DNA of 64,000 bases from Bradyrhizobium sp. Ec3.3 (GCF_000472925.1 NZ_AXAS01000029.1:1-64000); one strand, 5' to 3'; shown: positions 14,611 through 24,370, numbered from the stretch's first letter. Numbers and translations: made by a program. Notes: generated by a model not told the origin, from the sequence alone.

Positions 14611-17385
14611 ATGATCAGGTCGTTTCTCATCGGCGGCTGGGATGGCAATGCGAGTGCAAGCCTGAACGGATGGATCAGCTTTGGTTTGCACTATCGCGCG
14701 CTGTTGCCAAGGTTCGCTGTGGCACTCGTCTTGTTCCTGCTGCTTGCCGAGCCCGACTGGCACCACTCCTGGCTCGACCAGCATTACTTCCCGATCAACC
14801 AGCTTCTTGCCGCGCTTGATCCCCTGCCGCATCTCGCGGCGGCTTTCGCCCTGCTGGTTCTCGCCGCCTATGCCTCCCTCCTTAGCCTCAGGCTCGTGAC
14901 CGACATCGTGGAGTTTGGCCGTTTAGGCCGGATCGTGGCCGCGATGGCGCTGCCAATCGGCGTGATGGGCGTCGCGACGTATCTCCTGTTCTTCAACGAT
15001 CAAGGGCGTGAACTTGGCCTCGGTCTAATGGACAAGAAGATCGGCCAATTCGCCGTGCTGTTTTTAGTCTTGATCTATTGGGCCGTGAGTGCGTGGCTGT
15101 CGGCTCGGATTGGACTCAATCGGGCGTTTCCGGAGCCTGAACACCATCAGGTTCTCCTGTTCTGGGGGCCTCGTCTCGTCGGTGTTATCGCTCATTTTCT
15201 CGCCGCTTGCAGCCTGTCGTTTGCTGCACTCCAAGCTACCAATTTCACACATACCGTCGCAAATATTGCACTTGCGGTTACTGCACCTATAGCGATCGTG
15301 CTCGCAGTCTCTTTTGTCTGGTTCCTCGAGCATGCGCTGTTGCCCCACAGGGGCAACGCCGAGCAGCGAGCGCGTGCACGTTCGAACATGCAGATGGCTG
15401 CGTTTTTTGAAGTCATGCTCTTAATGGCTGTCGGGTTTGCACTGTGGCGTGAAACTATTCCGGCTGGTCTATTTCGGGCGATACTGGCGATATCGCTCTC
15501 CGCGATCGGTTTTTTGGGCGTGATTAGCTGGCTGCGTCGTAGACCTCCGCTCGGCTCCGGAGCCGTTCAGGAACACCGTCGACGCGACACAATCGCGGAA
15601 GCGAGAACTTCGTGGATGTGCGGCTTAGGTTTGACCGCAATCATGGTCGGCGGCACACTGGCGATCTGGATTTCGCCAATGTGGGTTGGCGGGCATTTTG
15701 GATCACTGGTTATTGCCTTCTTCGCATTCGGCTCATTCCTGTCCGGCGCCAATCTGCTGGATCTCATTGCCGACGCCCTGGCGCGGGATTGCAGGCGGCG
15801 AGGCTTCACTGCGATTCACAGACAGACAGTGTGGTGCGTTTTCGTCGGACTTTTGGTGGCGCCTGCCATATTGATGTCGGCCACCCGGACTTACCACCCT
15901 GTTCGACTTTGCGGACAATGTAAGCCCGCGCCAGATAAGGCGGGAATGTCCGCTATCGCAAAGTACGACCAGCGGCCCACCGTAACCGAGGCCGTTGAAG
16001 CATGGTACCAGAAGGCTGCGCCGATCTACCACTCTCTGTATCCCGGAGAACCTGTTCCGCTGTTCATTATCGCGACTGCGGGCGGCGGGATCCGTGCCGC
16101 GTATTGGACTGCGACCGTTCTCGAGAAGCTCGAGGCGGAATTGGACAACGCTGCCATCGAGGCTGCAATGGCTGCGGCCGGCCAGCCGGACAACGACGGG
16201 CTAATGCGCCCCTTGCTGTTCGCCATCAGCGGCGTCTCCGGCGGGAGCGTCGGAGCAGCCGCGTACGCCGCAGCGGTTCATAATCATCTTGAGAAGAAGC
16301 CGAAGGTCGCACCCACGAACGAAACGACGGTCGGGCCGAAGGTCGAGCCGACGACCTATCTTGAAGGCGACCTTCTCGCCGCAGGCCTAGCAAGCCTTGC
16401 ATTCATCGACATTCCTTCCAACTTCCTGCCGGATTTCGGACAGATCGACCGCGGCGAGGCACTTGAACGCAGCTTCGAACAACAAGCGCCCGACAACGGG
16501 CTGTTGGCTAATTCCTTTACCAGCTTCTTCCCGGAAATCAGATTATCGCCAGACTCATGGAAATGGCGGCCCGCACTGCTCCTCAACGCCACGCATCAGG
16601 AAACTGGGCGACGCATCATTACCAGCCATCTCAAGATCGATCAGGACACCTTCGTCGACAGCTACGATGCCCTTAAAATGCTCACATCCGACGTTCGCCT
16701 CAGCACGGCTGCCCACAACAGCGCACGTTTCACCTACATCTCTCCCGCCGGCGACCTGATTGATCCGGACAATAAGCCTCATGGGTTCGTTATAGACGGG
16801 GGCTACTTCGAAAACTACGGCGCACAGACGGCGGTCGAGCTTGCACGCGCGGCGATCAAGGCGAAAGGTAACGCGATCCGGCCCGTGATTTTGCAGATCA
16901 GCAGTGATCCGACGATGGTCGTGGGCAAAACATTGGTCCGCCAATGCACAGACCACCGCGGCGAGGCCCTCGAAAGCTATCAGGCCAATCCCCATTGGTG
17001 GAACCTGTCGCTCTTCAACGAATTGAGCGCACCCATGATCGGCATCATGTCGGTGCGGGAAGCTCACGGCTTCACCGCCGTCACCGGCCTCGCTCATCTG
17101 TGCTGTGAAGATCAATCGAAACCCGCACTCGACATTGGCGATGCAACCTCACTTAAGTCGGCGACCCGACAGCCCTTGTTTTTCCATCTGGCCATGTGCG
17201 CGCAGGAGCAATCATTCCCGCTTGGATGGGTGCTTTCCGACCAAACCCGCGAGAGGCTTAAGGGAAGCGACACGCTTAAGGGCCTACTGACGAAGTGCGA
17301 CAACGACGACCAACTCTCCAAGCTCGTGCGGGCTTTGGGGAAACCTGTGCCGCTCCCAAGCAAGGTGGCCACGGCTAGACCTTGA
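14611..17385 (+). CDS. Membrane-anchored patatin-like phospholipase
   Basis: 924 residues from ATG 14611. The N-terminal ~430 residues contain about eight to ten hydrophobic segments (FAVALVLFLLLAEP, HLAAAFALLVLAAYASLL). The C-terminal half has the patatin signature: oxyanion-loop GGGIRA (491-496), nucleophile elbow GVSGG with S543, and the DGG motif with D729, giving the Ser-Asp dyad of phospholipase A/lysophospholipases. The extra-membrane catalytic domain probably acts on membrane lipids. The gene sits between two decayed copies (C and D) of the helical family in the same orientation. The start could be 14488, with better SD but poorer codon usage. Confidence 0.82.
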   Translation: MIRSFLIGGWDGNASASLNGWISFGLHYRALLPRFAVALVLFLLLAEPDWHHSWLDQHYFPINQLLAALDPLPHLAAAFALLVLAAYASLLSLRLVTDIVEFGRLGRIVAAMALPIGVMGVATYLLFFNDQGRELGLGLMDKKIGQFAVLFLVLIYWAVSAWLSARIGLNRAFPEPEHHQVLLFWGPRLVGVIAHFLAACSLSFAALQATNFTHTVANIALAVTAPIAIVLAVSFVWFLEHALLPHRGNAEQRARARSNMQMAAFFEVMLLMAVGFALWRETIPAGLFRAILAISLSAIGFLGVISWLRRRPPLGSGAVQEHRRRDTIAEARTSWMCGLGLTAIMVGGTLAIWISPMWVGGHFGSLVIAFFAFGSFLSGANLLDLIADALARDCRRRGFTAIHRQTVWCVFVGLLVAPAILMSATRTYHPVRLCGQCKPAPDKAGMSAIAKYDQRPTVTEAVEAWYQKAAPIYHSLYPGEPVPLFIIATAGGGIRAAYWTATVLEKLEAELDNAAIEAAMAAAGQPDNDGLMRPLLFAISGVSGGSVGAAAYAAAVHNHLEKKPKVAPTNETTVGPKVEPTTYLEGDLLAAGLASLAFIDIPSNFLPDFGQIDRGEALERSFEQQAPDNGLLANSFTSFFPEIRLSPDSWKWRPALLLNATHQETGRRIITSHLKIDQDTFVDSYDALKMLTSDVRLSTAAHNSARFTYISPAGDLIDPDNKPHGFVIDGGYFENYGAQTAVELARAAIKAKGNAIRPVILQISSDPTMVVGKTLVRQCTDHRGEALESYQANPHWWNLSLFNELSAPMIGIMSVREAHGFTAVTGLAHLCCEDQSKPALDIGDATSLKSATRQPLFFHLAMCAQEQSFPLGWVLSDQTRERLKGSDTLKGLLTKCDNDDQLSKLVRALGKPVPLPSKVATARP

Positions 17386-17685
17386 TCTCATCGCGCCCGA
17401 GTTCGAAGAGCAAGCAGAACGGTGCAGAACGCGTTGAGCCGGCGTCTTGGTCCGATTGCCGCCTCCGAAATCGACAATCGCATTGCCGCCATCGGAGGCC
17501 AACACGCCATCAGCATGAACGTGTCCGCGCAAGCGCTGGAGACCTTCCGCCTGTTTGAAGGCCACCTCAATGCCACGCAGGCTTCGAGATTGCTGCTTCT
17601 CAAGGAGATCAACGGCATCGAAGTCTTCCGCAGCTCAAGGCAAATGTCCAAAGGCCAAGCATTCAAGCGCGCGAACAGGCGTTAA
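17384..17685 (+). pseudogene. Degenerate copy D of the 10924-11502 family
   Basis: Begins immediately after the patatin stop with LIAPEFEEQAE, shifts frame near 17420, then reads NALSRRLGPIAASEIDNRIA and FRLFEGHLNATQASRLLLLKE, matching residues ~95-192 of the intact copy. The C-terminal half is open (from about 17422), but the N-terminal half is missing, so a functional product is unlikely. Confidence 0.75.
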
Positions 17686-17868
17686 CGTGCGGCATCCCAG
17701 GCGCCGTTTTCCGCGCAACTGCCCCGTATTTCCGAGGCCATTTGACCAAATATTAGGCGACCGCCGTGCGTCTAACGTATGACAGTCTATCACTCCGGAG
17801 TGCCCAGAATTCGAGCCAGATTCCAGGCTAAGCGTTGCAGGATCGCGGAGTTCCCGCTATGAGGAAGC

Positions 17869-18261
17869 ATGGCAAGACTTTGTCTTATTGCAGGATGGCT
17901 GGCGCTGGCGGCCGTGGCGTTCATGACGCTTGGCCCCGTGCATGATAGGCCCCAAATTGCACCGTCTCATCTGGAACATTTCGCGGCGTTCCTACTTTTG
18001 GGCCTCGTGTTCGCGCTAGCCTATCCGAAACATCCTATGCGTGCGGTTCTGATCGTGGCTGGAAGCGCAATCCTGCTTGAGATTCTGCAACTACTTACGC
18101 CCGACAGACACGGTCGCGTGGTGGATGCAATGACCAAGGTTATGGGAGCTGCATCCGGCATCATGCTAGCTCGCGTCATGCTCAACTCCTGGCAAGCAAA
18201 ATTGCGGAGCGTGCCCGCGGTGAGCACCGCTTTTAGGCGCAGAGAGCGGGATCAGCTTTAA
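17869..18261 (+). CDS. VanZ-like membrane protein
   Basis: 130 residues from ATG 17869 with GAGGA upstream. Four hydrophobic segments, an SHLEHFAAFLLLGL motif in the second helix and LLEILQLLTPDRHGRVVDA near the C-terminus are the VanZ-family signature, seen in small integral membrane proteins that often accompany cell-envelope and EPS loci. The role is unknown outside glycopeptide-resistance clusters. It lies 153 bp upstream of gmd. Confidence 0.82.
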   Translation: MARLCLIAGWLALAAVAFMTLGPVHDRPQIAPSHLEHFAAFLLLGLVFALAYPKHPMRAVLIVAGSAILLEILQLLTPDRHGRVVDAMTKVMGAASGIMLARVMLNSWQAKLRSVPAVSTAFRRRERDQL

Positions 18262-18267
18262 TGGCCT

Positions 18268-18290
18268 TCGCCGCCGCTGCGGCGGCTTGA
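18268..18290 (+). terminator. Weak hairpin after the VanZ-like gene
   Basis: gccgcc (18268-18273) pairs with ggcggc (18279-18284), followed by ttgatt. The stem is short and the U-tract poor. A further palindromic GC stretch follows within 20 bp. Confidence 0.3.
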
Positions 18291-18414
18291 TTGCCGGGCG
18301 CCCGCCCGGGTCTGTTAACATTAGCGACCAATCCGCTCGAAAATTCACCTTGTTTCAGGTAGCCCCAACCGAAGGTTTTGGCTAAGAACACGTGTCAAGA
18401 TCTGTGAGATTTGC

Positions 18415-19506
18415 ATGACTAAAAAACGCGCACTCATCACCGGCGTTACGGGACAGGACGGCGCCTATCTGGCCGAACTGCTCCTAGAGAAGGGCTATGA
18501 AGTCCATGGCATCAAGCGCCGGACCTCGCTGTTCAATACCGACCGCATCGATCACCTTTACCTTGATCCACATGAGCCGGACCCGCCCTTCCGCTTGCAC
18601 TACGGCGACCTGACGGATTCGTCGAGCCTGATCCGTATCGTCGGCCAGGTGCAACCCGACGAGATCTACAATCTCGCGGCGCAAAGCCATGTCGCGGTTT
18701 CCTTCGAAGAACCCGAATACACGGCAAATTCGGATGCGTTGGGCGCACTTCGAATTTTAGAGGCTATCCGGATCGTTGGCCTGGAGAAGAAAGCGCGCTT
18801 CTACCAGGCCTCGACGTCCGAACTCTATGGCCTTGTCCAGGAGATCCCGCAGAAGGAAACGACCCCCTTCTATCCGCGCTCCCCTTACGCGGTCGCCAAG
18901 CTCTATGCCTACTGGATCACGGTGAACTACCGCGAAGCCTACGGCATGTATGCCTGCAACGGCATCCTGTTCAATCACGAGTCGCCCGTCCGCGGCGAGA
19001 CCTTTGTCACCCGAAAAATCACGCGCGCCCTGGCCCGCATCCATTTGGGCCTGCAGGAACGTTTGTATCTCGGCAATCTCGACGCGCTGCGCGACTGGGG
19101 CCATGCCCGCGACTATGTTGAGATGCAGTGGTTGATGCTGCAGCAGGAAAAGCCGGAGGACTTCGTCATCGCCACCGGCAAACAGCAGTCGGTGCGAGAT
19201 TTCGTCAACGTCGCGGCCAGCGAGATTGGATTGCAAATTCGCTGGGAAGGAACGGGCGTCGACGAAAAGGGATACGATACCAAAACTGGAAAGTGCGTCG
19301 TGTCGGTTGACCCCAGATATTTCCGACCGACCGAAGTCGAGACGCTGCTCGGCGACCCCGCCAAGGCGAAACAGAAGCTCGGGTGGGAGCCGAAAACGTC
19401 GTTCGAGAGCCTGGTTCGGGAGATGATGAAGGAGGATCTCGAGTCCGCGAAGCGGGACGAACTGATCAAGCAGCACGGCTTCCGCTACTTCGCGCGACAC
19501 GAATAG
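18415..19506 (+). CDS. gmd: GDP-mannose 4,6-dehydratase
   Basis: 363 residues. Converts GDP-D-mannose to GDP-4-dehydro-6-deoxy-D-mannose, the first step of GDP-L-fucose (or GDP-rhamnose) synthesis in the cytoplasm. NADP-binding glycine motif TGVTGQDG (9-16), catalytic STSE (133-136) and YAVAK (Y158, K162) are all present, and length is typical. The next enzyme, fcl, lies 3 kb away on the opposite strand, so the pair is not co-transcribed. A strong intrinsic terminator follows at 19541. Confidence 0.95.
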   Translation: MTKKRALITGVTGQDGAYLAELLLEKGYEVHGIKRRTSLFNTDRIDHLYLDPHEPDPPFRLHYGDLTDSSSLIRIVGQVQPDEIYNLAAQSHVAVSFEEPEYTANSDALGALRILEAIRIVGLEKKARFYQASTSELYGLVQEIPQKETTPFYPRSPYAVAKLYAYWITVNYREAYGMYACNGILFNHESPVRGETFVTRKITRALARIHLGLQERLYLGNLDALRDWGHARDYVEMQWLMLQQEKPEDFVIATGKQQSVRDFVNVAASEIGLQIRWEGTGVDEKGYDTKTGKCVVSVDPRYFRPTEVETLLGDPAKAKQKLGWEPKTSFESLVREMMKEDLESAKRDELIKQHGFRYFARHE

Positions 19507-19540
19507 CCCGTCGGTAGCTCGTCATCGCAATTGATAAGGA

Positions 19541-19569
19541 AATAAGCGCTCTCGCAGCGCTTATTTTTT
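19541..19569 (+). terminator. Rho-independent terminator of gmd
   Basis: aataagcgct (19541-19550) and agcgcttatt (19556-19565) form a perfect 10-bp stem with loop ctcgc, extended by a T-run (T6 from 19564 to 19569 including stem bases). It lies 35 bp after the gmd stop. Confidence 0.9.
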
Positions 19570-20114
19570 GGCTGCTCTTGCCAAGCGACGCCACCGCGGT
19601 GTCATTCCTCTTCAGGGCAAGCGAACCGCATCTTCCACGACAGTGGGGAACGAGGCGTTAGATACCGGACCGACGTCTTGCTGCTTTCACTACCCCAAGG
19701 TTTCCGAGCAGATGCCTCGCCGCCATCGCCGCACTCTTGCCTTCGGTGACTTCCTGTAGTTTGCAGCAAAGATGCGACCCGCGCGACCGAGTTCCGCGTT
19801 GCCACATTTGCGATACGCAACATCGGGCTCGCGGGTCGAACTCTCAACTCCGAGCGCTGCAATAACGAGCGCTCTATCGCGGCAGCGCGTTCTTGTGCTT
19901 TACGCAAAGGCCTTCTTCAATTGGCCTTTCGCCGGCTTTGAAACACCCGAGCAATATTGCCTACAACGTTTGAATGTATTGCCGTGTTGCCGTCATTTTT
20001 TGCGACAATCGGGAACACTGGCATGCTTATGCATAGAGCGGGTTGACCTGCTTTCATGCGAGGTTTAGCTGTCCCCTATGGGCTGTTCGGGCGACAAGAA
20101 CAGGCAAACTCGTC
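19570..20114. other. No gene seen
   Basis: 545 bp between the gmd terminator and the FkbM-family gene. Short ORFs on both strands have low-complexity Arg/Ser content and no recognisable product. It presumably carries the promoter of the downstream gene, which I cannot place. Confidence 0.4.
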
Positions 20115-20801
20115 ATGCTCACTGCACCGCTACGCATGGCCGGTCGATTGCACCGCTACATTTCGCGCCGCCTTTACGGCGATCCCAACTACTATCTGGA
20201 ACTATGTTCCGGCGTAATCCATGTCGGGGCAAATGCTGGCCAAGAACGAGACCTCTATTCTCGACACAAACTCAAGGTGGCGTGGATAGAGCCTGTCCCG
20301 GAGCAATTTGAAAAGCTTCGACAAAACATTCGTTCGCTGCCCGACCAGCGGGCAATCAATGCGCTGATCGCGGATACTGATGGCAAGCCCTATACGTTCC
20401 ATGTCTCAAATAATGATGGCCTGTCATCGTCCATTCTGGATTTGCATGGCCACAAGGACATTTGGCCGGATGTGCACTACGTCCGCGACATAACGATTCA
20501 TTCTTCGACGTTGAAAACGGCTCTTGAGATGTGGCAGGTCGATCCCGGGCAATACGATGCCCTTGTGTTGGACACCCAGGGCTCGGAGTTGCTGGTGCTG
20601 CGGGGTGCGCAAGAACTCTTGCGGCAATTCAGATTCATCAAGGCCGAAGCCGCGGACTTTGAGTCATATCGGAATTGTGCGACCGTTGAGCAATTATGCG
20701 CGTATCTGAAACCTTTTGGCTTTCAGGTGAGCCGCGAGGACCGGTTTGCGAAGCGTGCGTCTGGTGGCGCCTATTTCGACATCTTGTTCGAACGCGTCTA
20801 A
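20115..20801 (+). CDS. FkbM-family methyltransferase
   Basis: 228 residues from ATG 20115 (20136 is an alternative). SAM-binding signature VIHVGANAGQERDLY followed by an acidic residue in WIEPVPEQFEKL, then ALVLDTQGSELLVLRGA and a C-terminal domain with FIKAEAADFESY, as in FkbM enzymes, which O-methylate sugars or other small hydroxyls. In an EPS locus the likely substrate is a sugar hydroxyl of the polymer, possibly fucose. It is monocistronic and convergent with the small gene at 20859-21077. Confidence 0.85.
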   Translation: MLTAPLRMAGRLHRYISRRLYGDPNYYLELCSGVIHVGANAGQERDLYSRHKLKVAWIEPVPEQFEKLRQNIRSLPDQRAINALIADTDGKPYTFHVSNNDGLSSSILDLHGHKDIWPDVHYVRDITIHSSTLKTALEMWQVDPGQYDALVLDTQGSELLVLRGAQELLRQFRFIKAEAADFESYRNCATVEQLCAYLKPFGFQVSREDRFAKRASGGAYFDILFERV

Positions 20802-20858
20802 GGCCGTGGGCTGCCGGTTCTCCCCCTTCAGGTCGAGGGAACATGCGACAATACGCCG

Positions 20859-21077
20859 TCACGGGTTCAGCTGCGTGCGCAGAGCGTCACGCTCTTCGAG
20901 CAATTCGCGAAGTCTTTCAGCATTGTCAGATTGTATCTCCTGCCACTCGATGCGATCTTCTACGGTCCATAAGTAGGACTCGCGATTGAACCGAGCTTTC
21001 TCAGCCTTATCAAATTCTGAGTACAGCTCGATGTCGCGCTCAACCTGGTCCAGTTGTTCCTGGAGAGTTCTTGGCAT
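20859..21077 (-). CDS. Small coiled-coil protein
   Basis: 72 residues from ATG 21077 (MPRTLQEQLDQVERDIE), preceded by GAGGGAACGG. Almost the whole chain is a charged amphipathic helix (LYSEFDKAEKARFNRES, NAERLRELLEERDAL). No family name; possibly cytoplasmic. The longer frame extending to 21179 has poor composition and is not used. Confidence 0.6.
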   Translation of the reverse strand: MPRTLQEQLDQVERDIELYSEFDKAEKARFNRESYLWTVEDRIEWQEIQSDNAERLRELLEERDALRTQLNP

Positions 21078-21300
21078 CAGCCGTTCCCTCGGCTTTGCCT
21101 CTAGCCCGCTTCGATCTTCTGCGTAATCGGCGCGGCGATCAACAGGCCTTCCCGTGCTCTCCCCCAGGGATCGTGCCACTTACGCCGAATGGGTTGACCG
21201 CAACCAGCCCGACTAAGCGCCCATTGTGTGCTTGTTTCCGTCCAGTCGCGCCGGACGGCGTGCGTGCAACCCAGCTGGGTTGAGACCAAGCACGTCAGGG

Positions 21301-22602
21301 CTAGCGAACCGCATCCTCCCCAAGAAGCCCAATGTTGTCATTGACGGCCGTTGGGTCCAGGCCCTCTTTCTCGCTCGAACTGCGCTGACCTGCTATGACT
21401 TCCGCCCACCGGCGGACGATGGTCCGCCGATCCCAGCGATCAAGGGCGCGCTTTCGTCCTTCCTCGCCACAACGCCGGCGGAGCGCGGGCGCCTCGCTGA
21501 GCTGGCAAATCGCAACTTCCAGAGCGGACGAATCTCCGGGCGGGATCACGATGCCTGCGCCGGTCACTTCCGCCGCCAGCCCTGTACCTTCTTCGGCCAT
21601 CGCGATGACCGGCCGAGCGGACGCGAAGATCGCGCCAAGTTTCGAGGGCAACACCAGATCGGCCGCCGCCGCCTTCTGCGGAATGAGATGAAAATCGGCC
21701 GTCGCCATCAATTCATTGAAGCTCTCGTTGGGCTGAAGTCCAAGGAAATGCACGTTTGCATGTCCCGAAGCCATATCTTCGAGTCTCTTCTTGCGCGGTC
21801 CCCCACCCGCAAGAATGAAGTGAATATGTGGGTGGCTGTGCTCCAACTTGATCGCGGCCTCTACTATGAGTTCAAGGCCTTGCTTGTGCGACATCGTTCC
21901 TGAGTAGAGCGCAACGATGTCGTCGTCACCAAGCTTCAGCTCCTGGCGATACTTCGTCATTCGCGAGCCGGGACAGATCGCGCTGGTATCAATCCAGTTT
22001 CTGACCTCAAGCGCTTTGTTGGGAGCCAGCCCCTTGATTGCTAGGCGCAGCAGCATCGCCTCAGAGATCGTTGAAACGTGATCGAACGACTTGAGGATCG
22101 CCGCTTCCGCTCGCAGCATCCACTTGCGCAGAGAATGGTTGCGCAGCAGACCAAGATCAAAGGCTGCATCGACCTCGAGATCCTGGACGTGAAGCCATGA
22201 TTTGGCACCGACGCGACGAGCGACGAACGAGACCAAGGCAGCCGACATTAGAGACGGCGCGACTGCGATCATGACGTCTGGCCGCCAAGAGAGCGCGTCG
22301 ATAAGCAATGGCACGGCGCTTGAGAGCGCGAACGAGGCGTGATGAACTAGCCGCTTCGCGCCAGACGGATGTTGGGGCACATAGATCGGTGCACGCCTCA
22401 CACGGACACCACCGATCCACTTCGACCTGAAATACGAGCTCCTGAAGTCCGTCGGAGTCTTCCAGGCCGGGTAATAAGGCGGAGCCGTGATCACTCTGAC
22501 GTCATGCCCTTCGGCGGCAAGGCTTTCGCAGAGCTCAGCATTGTATTTTGCCACTCCGATCAGATCGGGCGCATAGTTGATGCCGACCAAGAGAACACGC
22601 AT
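21301..22602 (-). CDS. WcaI-like glycosyltransferase family 4
   Basis: 433 residues, start ATG 22602 (a TTG at 22611 is less likely). The N-terminal half has the nucleotide-sugar GT-B opening GINYAPDLIGVAKYNAEL, typical of WcaI, the colanic-acid fucosyltransferase-like protein. The C-terminal GT4 domain has ALYSGTMSHKQGLELIVEA, FILAGGGPRKKRLE and the E-x7-E-like region near LPSKLGAIFASARPVIAM. It probably transfers fucose or another hexose to the growing lipid-linked unit on the cytoplasmic face. It is downstream of fcl on the same strand with 60 bp between, so probably co-transcribed with it. Confidence 0.88.
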   Translation of the reverse strand: MRVLLVGINYAPDLIGVAKYNAELCESLAAEGHDVRVITAPPYYPAWKTPTDFRSSYFRSKWIGGVRVRRAPIYVPQHPSGAKRLVHHASFALSSAVPLLIDALSWRPDVMIAVAPSLMSAALVSFVARRVGAKSWLHVQDLEVDAAFDLGLLRNHSLRKWMLRAEAAILKSFDHVSTISEAMLLRLAIKGLAPNKALEVRNWIDTSAICPGSRMTKYRQELKLGDDDIVALYSGTMSHKQGLELIVEAAIKLEHSHPHIHFILAGGGPRKKRLEDMASGHANVHFLGLQPNESFNELMATADFHLIPQKAAAADLVLPSKLGAIFASARPVIAMAEEGTGLAAEVTGAGIVIPPGDSSALEVAICQLSEAPALRRRCGEEGRKRALDRWDRRTIVRRWAEVIAGQRSSSEKEGLDPTAVNDNIGLLGEDAVR

Positions 22603-22662
22603 AAAGCGCAATCCAATTCAAAGTTCAGGGTTTGAAAAGCTTTGAAGTCCAACCGATTTCGC

Positions 22663-23637
22663 TTAGCTGGTTGCGCTCACCGCCAAATGACGGCCGTGCC
22701 CTTTTAGGAAATCTGCGTAGGCCGCAGCGAGACCGGACCGCAGAGCGATGTTCGGCCGCCAACCAAGTGCGCGCATCCTCGAACTATCGAGCAGCTTGCG
22801 GGGCGTACCATCGGGTTTGGACGTATCGAAGACGAGCTTGCCTTTGTAGCCGACGATGTCTGCAACCGTTGCAGCAAAATCGGCGATCGACAATTCATCG
22901 CCGCTGCCGACATTGATCGGCGTGTCGCTGGAATATTGTTTCAGCAGGAAGACGCAGGCGTCAGCAAAATCATCGACGTTGAGAAATTCGCGAAGCGGCG
23001 TCCCCGTGCCCCATACCGTCACCGTTGGCGCGTTGGCTAACTTCGCTTCGTGGAAGCGCCGGATCAGTGCTGCCGGCACGTGGCTATGATCGGGATGGTA
23101 GTTATCGCCTGGACCATAGAGATTGGTAGGCATCGCCGAGACGAAATCGTCTCCATATTGGCGACGATAGGCCTGACACATCTTGAGCCCAGCGATCTTC
23201 GCGATCGCATACCATTCGTTGGTGGGCTCGAGCGGCCCGGTCAGCAATTCGTCTTCGCTGATCGGTTGCTTGGCATGCTTTGGATAGATGCAGGACGACC
23301 CCAGAAACAGCAGACGCCGGACGCCGACCGCGTGACTCGCGCGGATGACGTTCAGCTCGAGTGCAAGGTTGTCGCAGAGAAAATCGACCGGGAAATTGTT
23401 GTTGGCCGCGATGCCTCCGACTTTTGCGGCCGCATGAATCACGGCGTCCGGCCGGTTAGCTTCAAACCATCGCAGCGTCGGCTCTTCCTTTGTCAGATCG
23501 AGATCACAACGATCAGCAACGAGAACTGCGCAATTCTCAGATGCAAGGCGTCGCACGACGGCTGAACCGACCATGCCGCGATGGCCGGCCACAAAGACCC
23601 GCTTTCCGGAAAGATTGTAGGTTGATGCCCCTGTCAT
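22663..23637 (-). CDS. fcl: GDP-L-fucose synthase
   Basis: 324 residues. Epimerises and reduces GDP-4-dehydro-6-deoxy-D-mannose to GDP-L-fucose using NADPH. Rossmann motif GHRGMVG (18-24), catalytic serine in SSCIYP (114-119) and YAIAK (143-147) are present, along with the family-specific EPTNEWYAIAKIAG and NLYGPGDNYHP segments. It completes the pathway begun by gmd at 18415. It is followed closely by the WcaI-like transferase gene, consistent with fucose use in the polysaccharide. Confidence 0.95.
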   Translation of the reverse strand: MTGASTYNLSGKRVFVAGHRGMVGSAVVRRLASENCAVLVADRCDLDLTKEEPTLRWFEANRPDAVIHAAAKVGGIAANNNFPVDFLCDNLALELNVIRASHAVGVRRLLFLGSSCIYPKHAKQPISEDELLTGPLEPTNEWYAIAKIAGLKMCQAYRRQYGDDFVSAMPTNLYGPGDNYHPDHSHVPAALIRRFHEAKLANAPTVTVWGTGTPLREFLNVDDFADACVFLLKQYSSDTPINVGSGDELSIADFAATVADIVGYKGKLVFDTSKPDGTPRKLLDSSRMRALGWRPNIALRSGLAAAYADFLKGHGRHLAVSATS

Positions 23638-23898
23638 AAGCCACCTCGCCTGGGCCCTTTACGGAAGAACCCACAGCACAGCCCCCATTTCCATTCCAAA
23701 CGCGCTGCAGTGCAGCACACTCAGCTTGTTAACACAATCTTTACGGAGCGGTAGCCCATGTTCCCGCCAAATCGCATGTTTGGTGAACAGCCCCGTTGAG
23801 CAATTCGACGGCAGACTGTTGGCTTGGAAATAGACAAAGCAGCCGTGCGGGCCGCACGACCGCTTCTTCGATCGAGTCAAGCTTGAGCAGTTGGCCGG

Positions 23899-24171
23899 TC
23901 AGTAAGCCCGACGCAGGACGGGGCCTGCAGGTGCACAGACGCGATCCATGTACCAGCCATACGGCGTCTCAACACGCACCAGCGGGCAGCGGCGCGCCGG
24001 CACATAACGGTAGGGATAAGGCTGGGCCCAGAACGTAACTGGGGTGACCTGATTCTCGCCAGTCAGCAGGGCAGCCGCGGCGGGCATTTGCATCGCTGCA
24101 TGTGCGCCGCTCGCTGCAAAGAAAGAAGTGGCCACGGCAAAAAGACCAACTCGCGCAAACGTTTTGAACAT
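23899..24171 (-). CDS. Small exported protein
   Basis: 90 residues from ATG 24171, with AAGGAG 10 nt upstream. Signal peptide 1-25 (LFAVATSFFAASGAHA|AM). The mature part ends in a Tyr/Pro/Arg-rich segment with two cysteines (YVPARRCPLVRVETPYGWY, RVCAPAG), a type common among short rhizobial envelope proteins. No function is known. Confidence 0.7.
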   Translation of the reverse strand: MFKTFARVGLFAVATSFFAASGAHAAMQMPAAAALLTGENQVTPVTFWAQPYPYRYVPARRCPLVRVETPYGWYMDRVCAPAGPVLRRAY

Positions 24172-24370
24172 CCCCAAAAGCTCCTTCGCCCCATTCCGCC
24201 GCAGGCGCCTTAGGAGGGCCCGCTGCAGCGGCCTGGCTATCCGAAAATCCAGAGATCAGCCACAAACCGCGACCAAAGATTACCAACCCCAGTAGCATGA
24301 AGGCAACGGGGTCCCCCCTCTCAGATCGGTGATTGGCTCTAATATGGCGCACGACTGTGGCTTCTTGGCC

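Noticed and set aside
18262..18414. GC-rich palindromes upstream of gmd as a riboswitch
   Set aside because: The structure is two short GC hairpins; no known riboswitch core is visible.
23659..23880. 73-codon minus-strand ORF next to fcl
   Set aside because: No ribosome binding site or recognisable sequence. Low confidence and no support from neighbouring genes.
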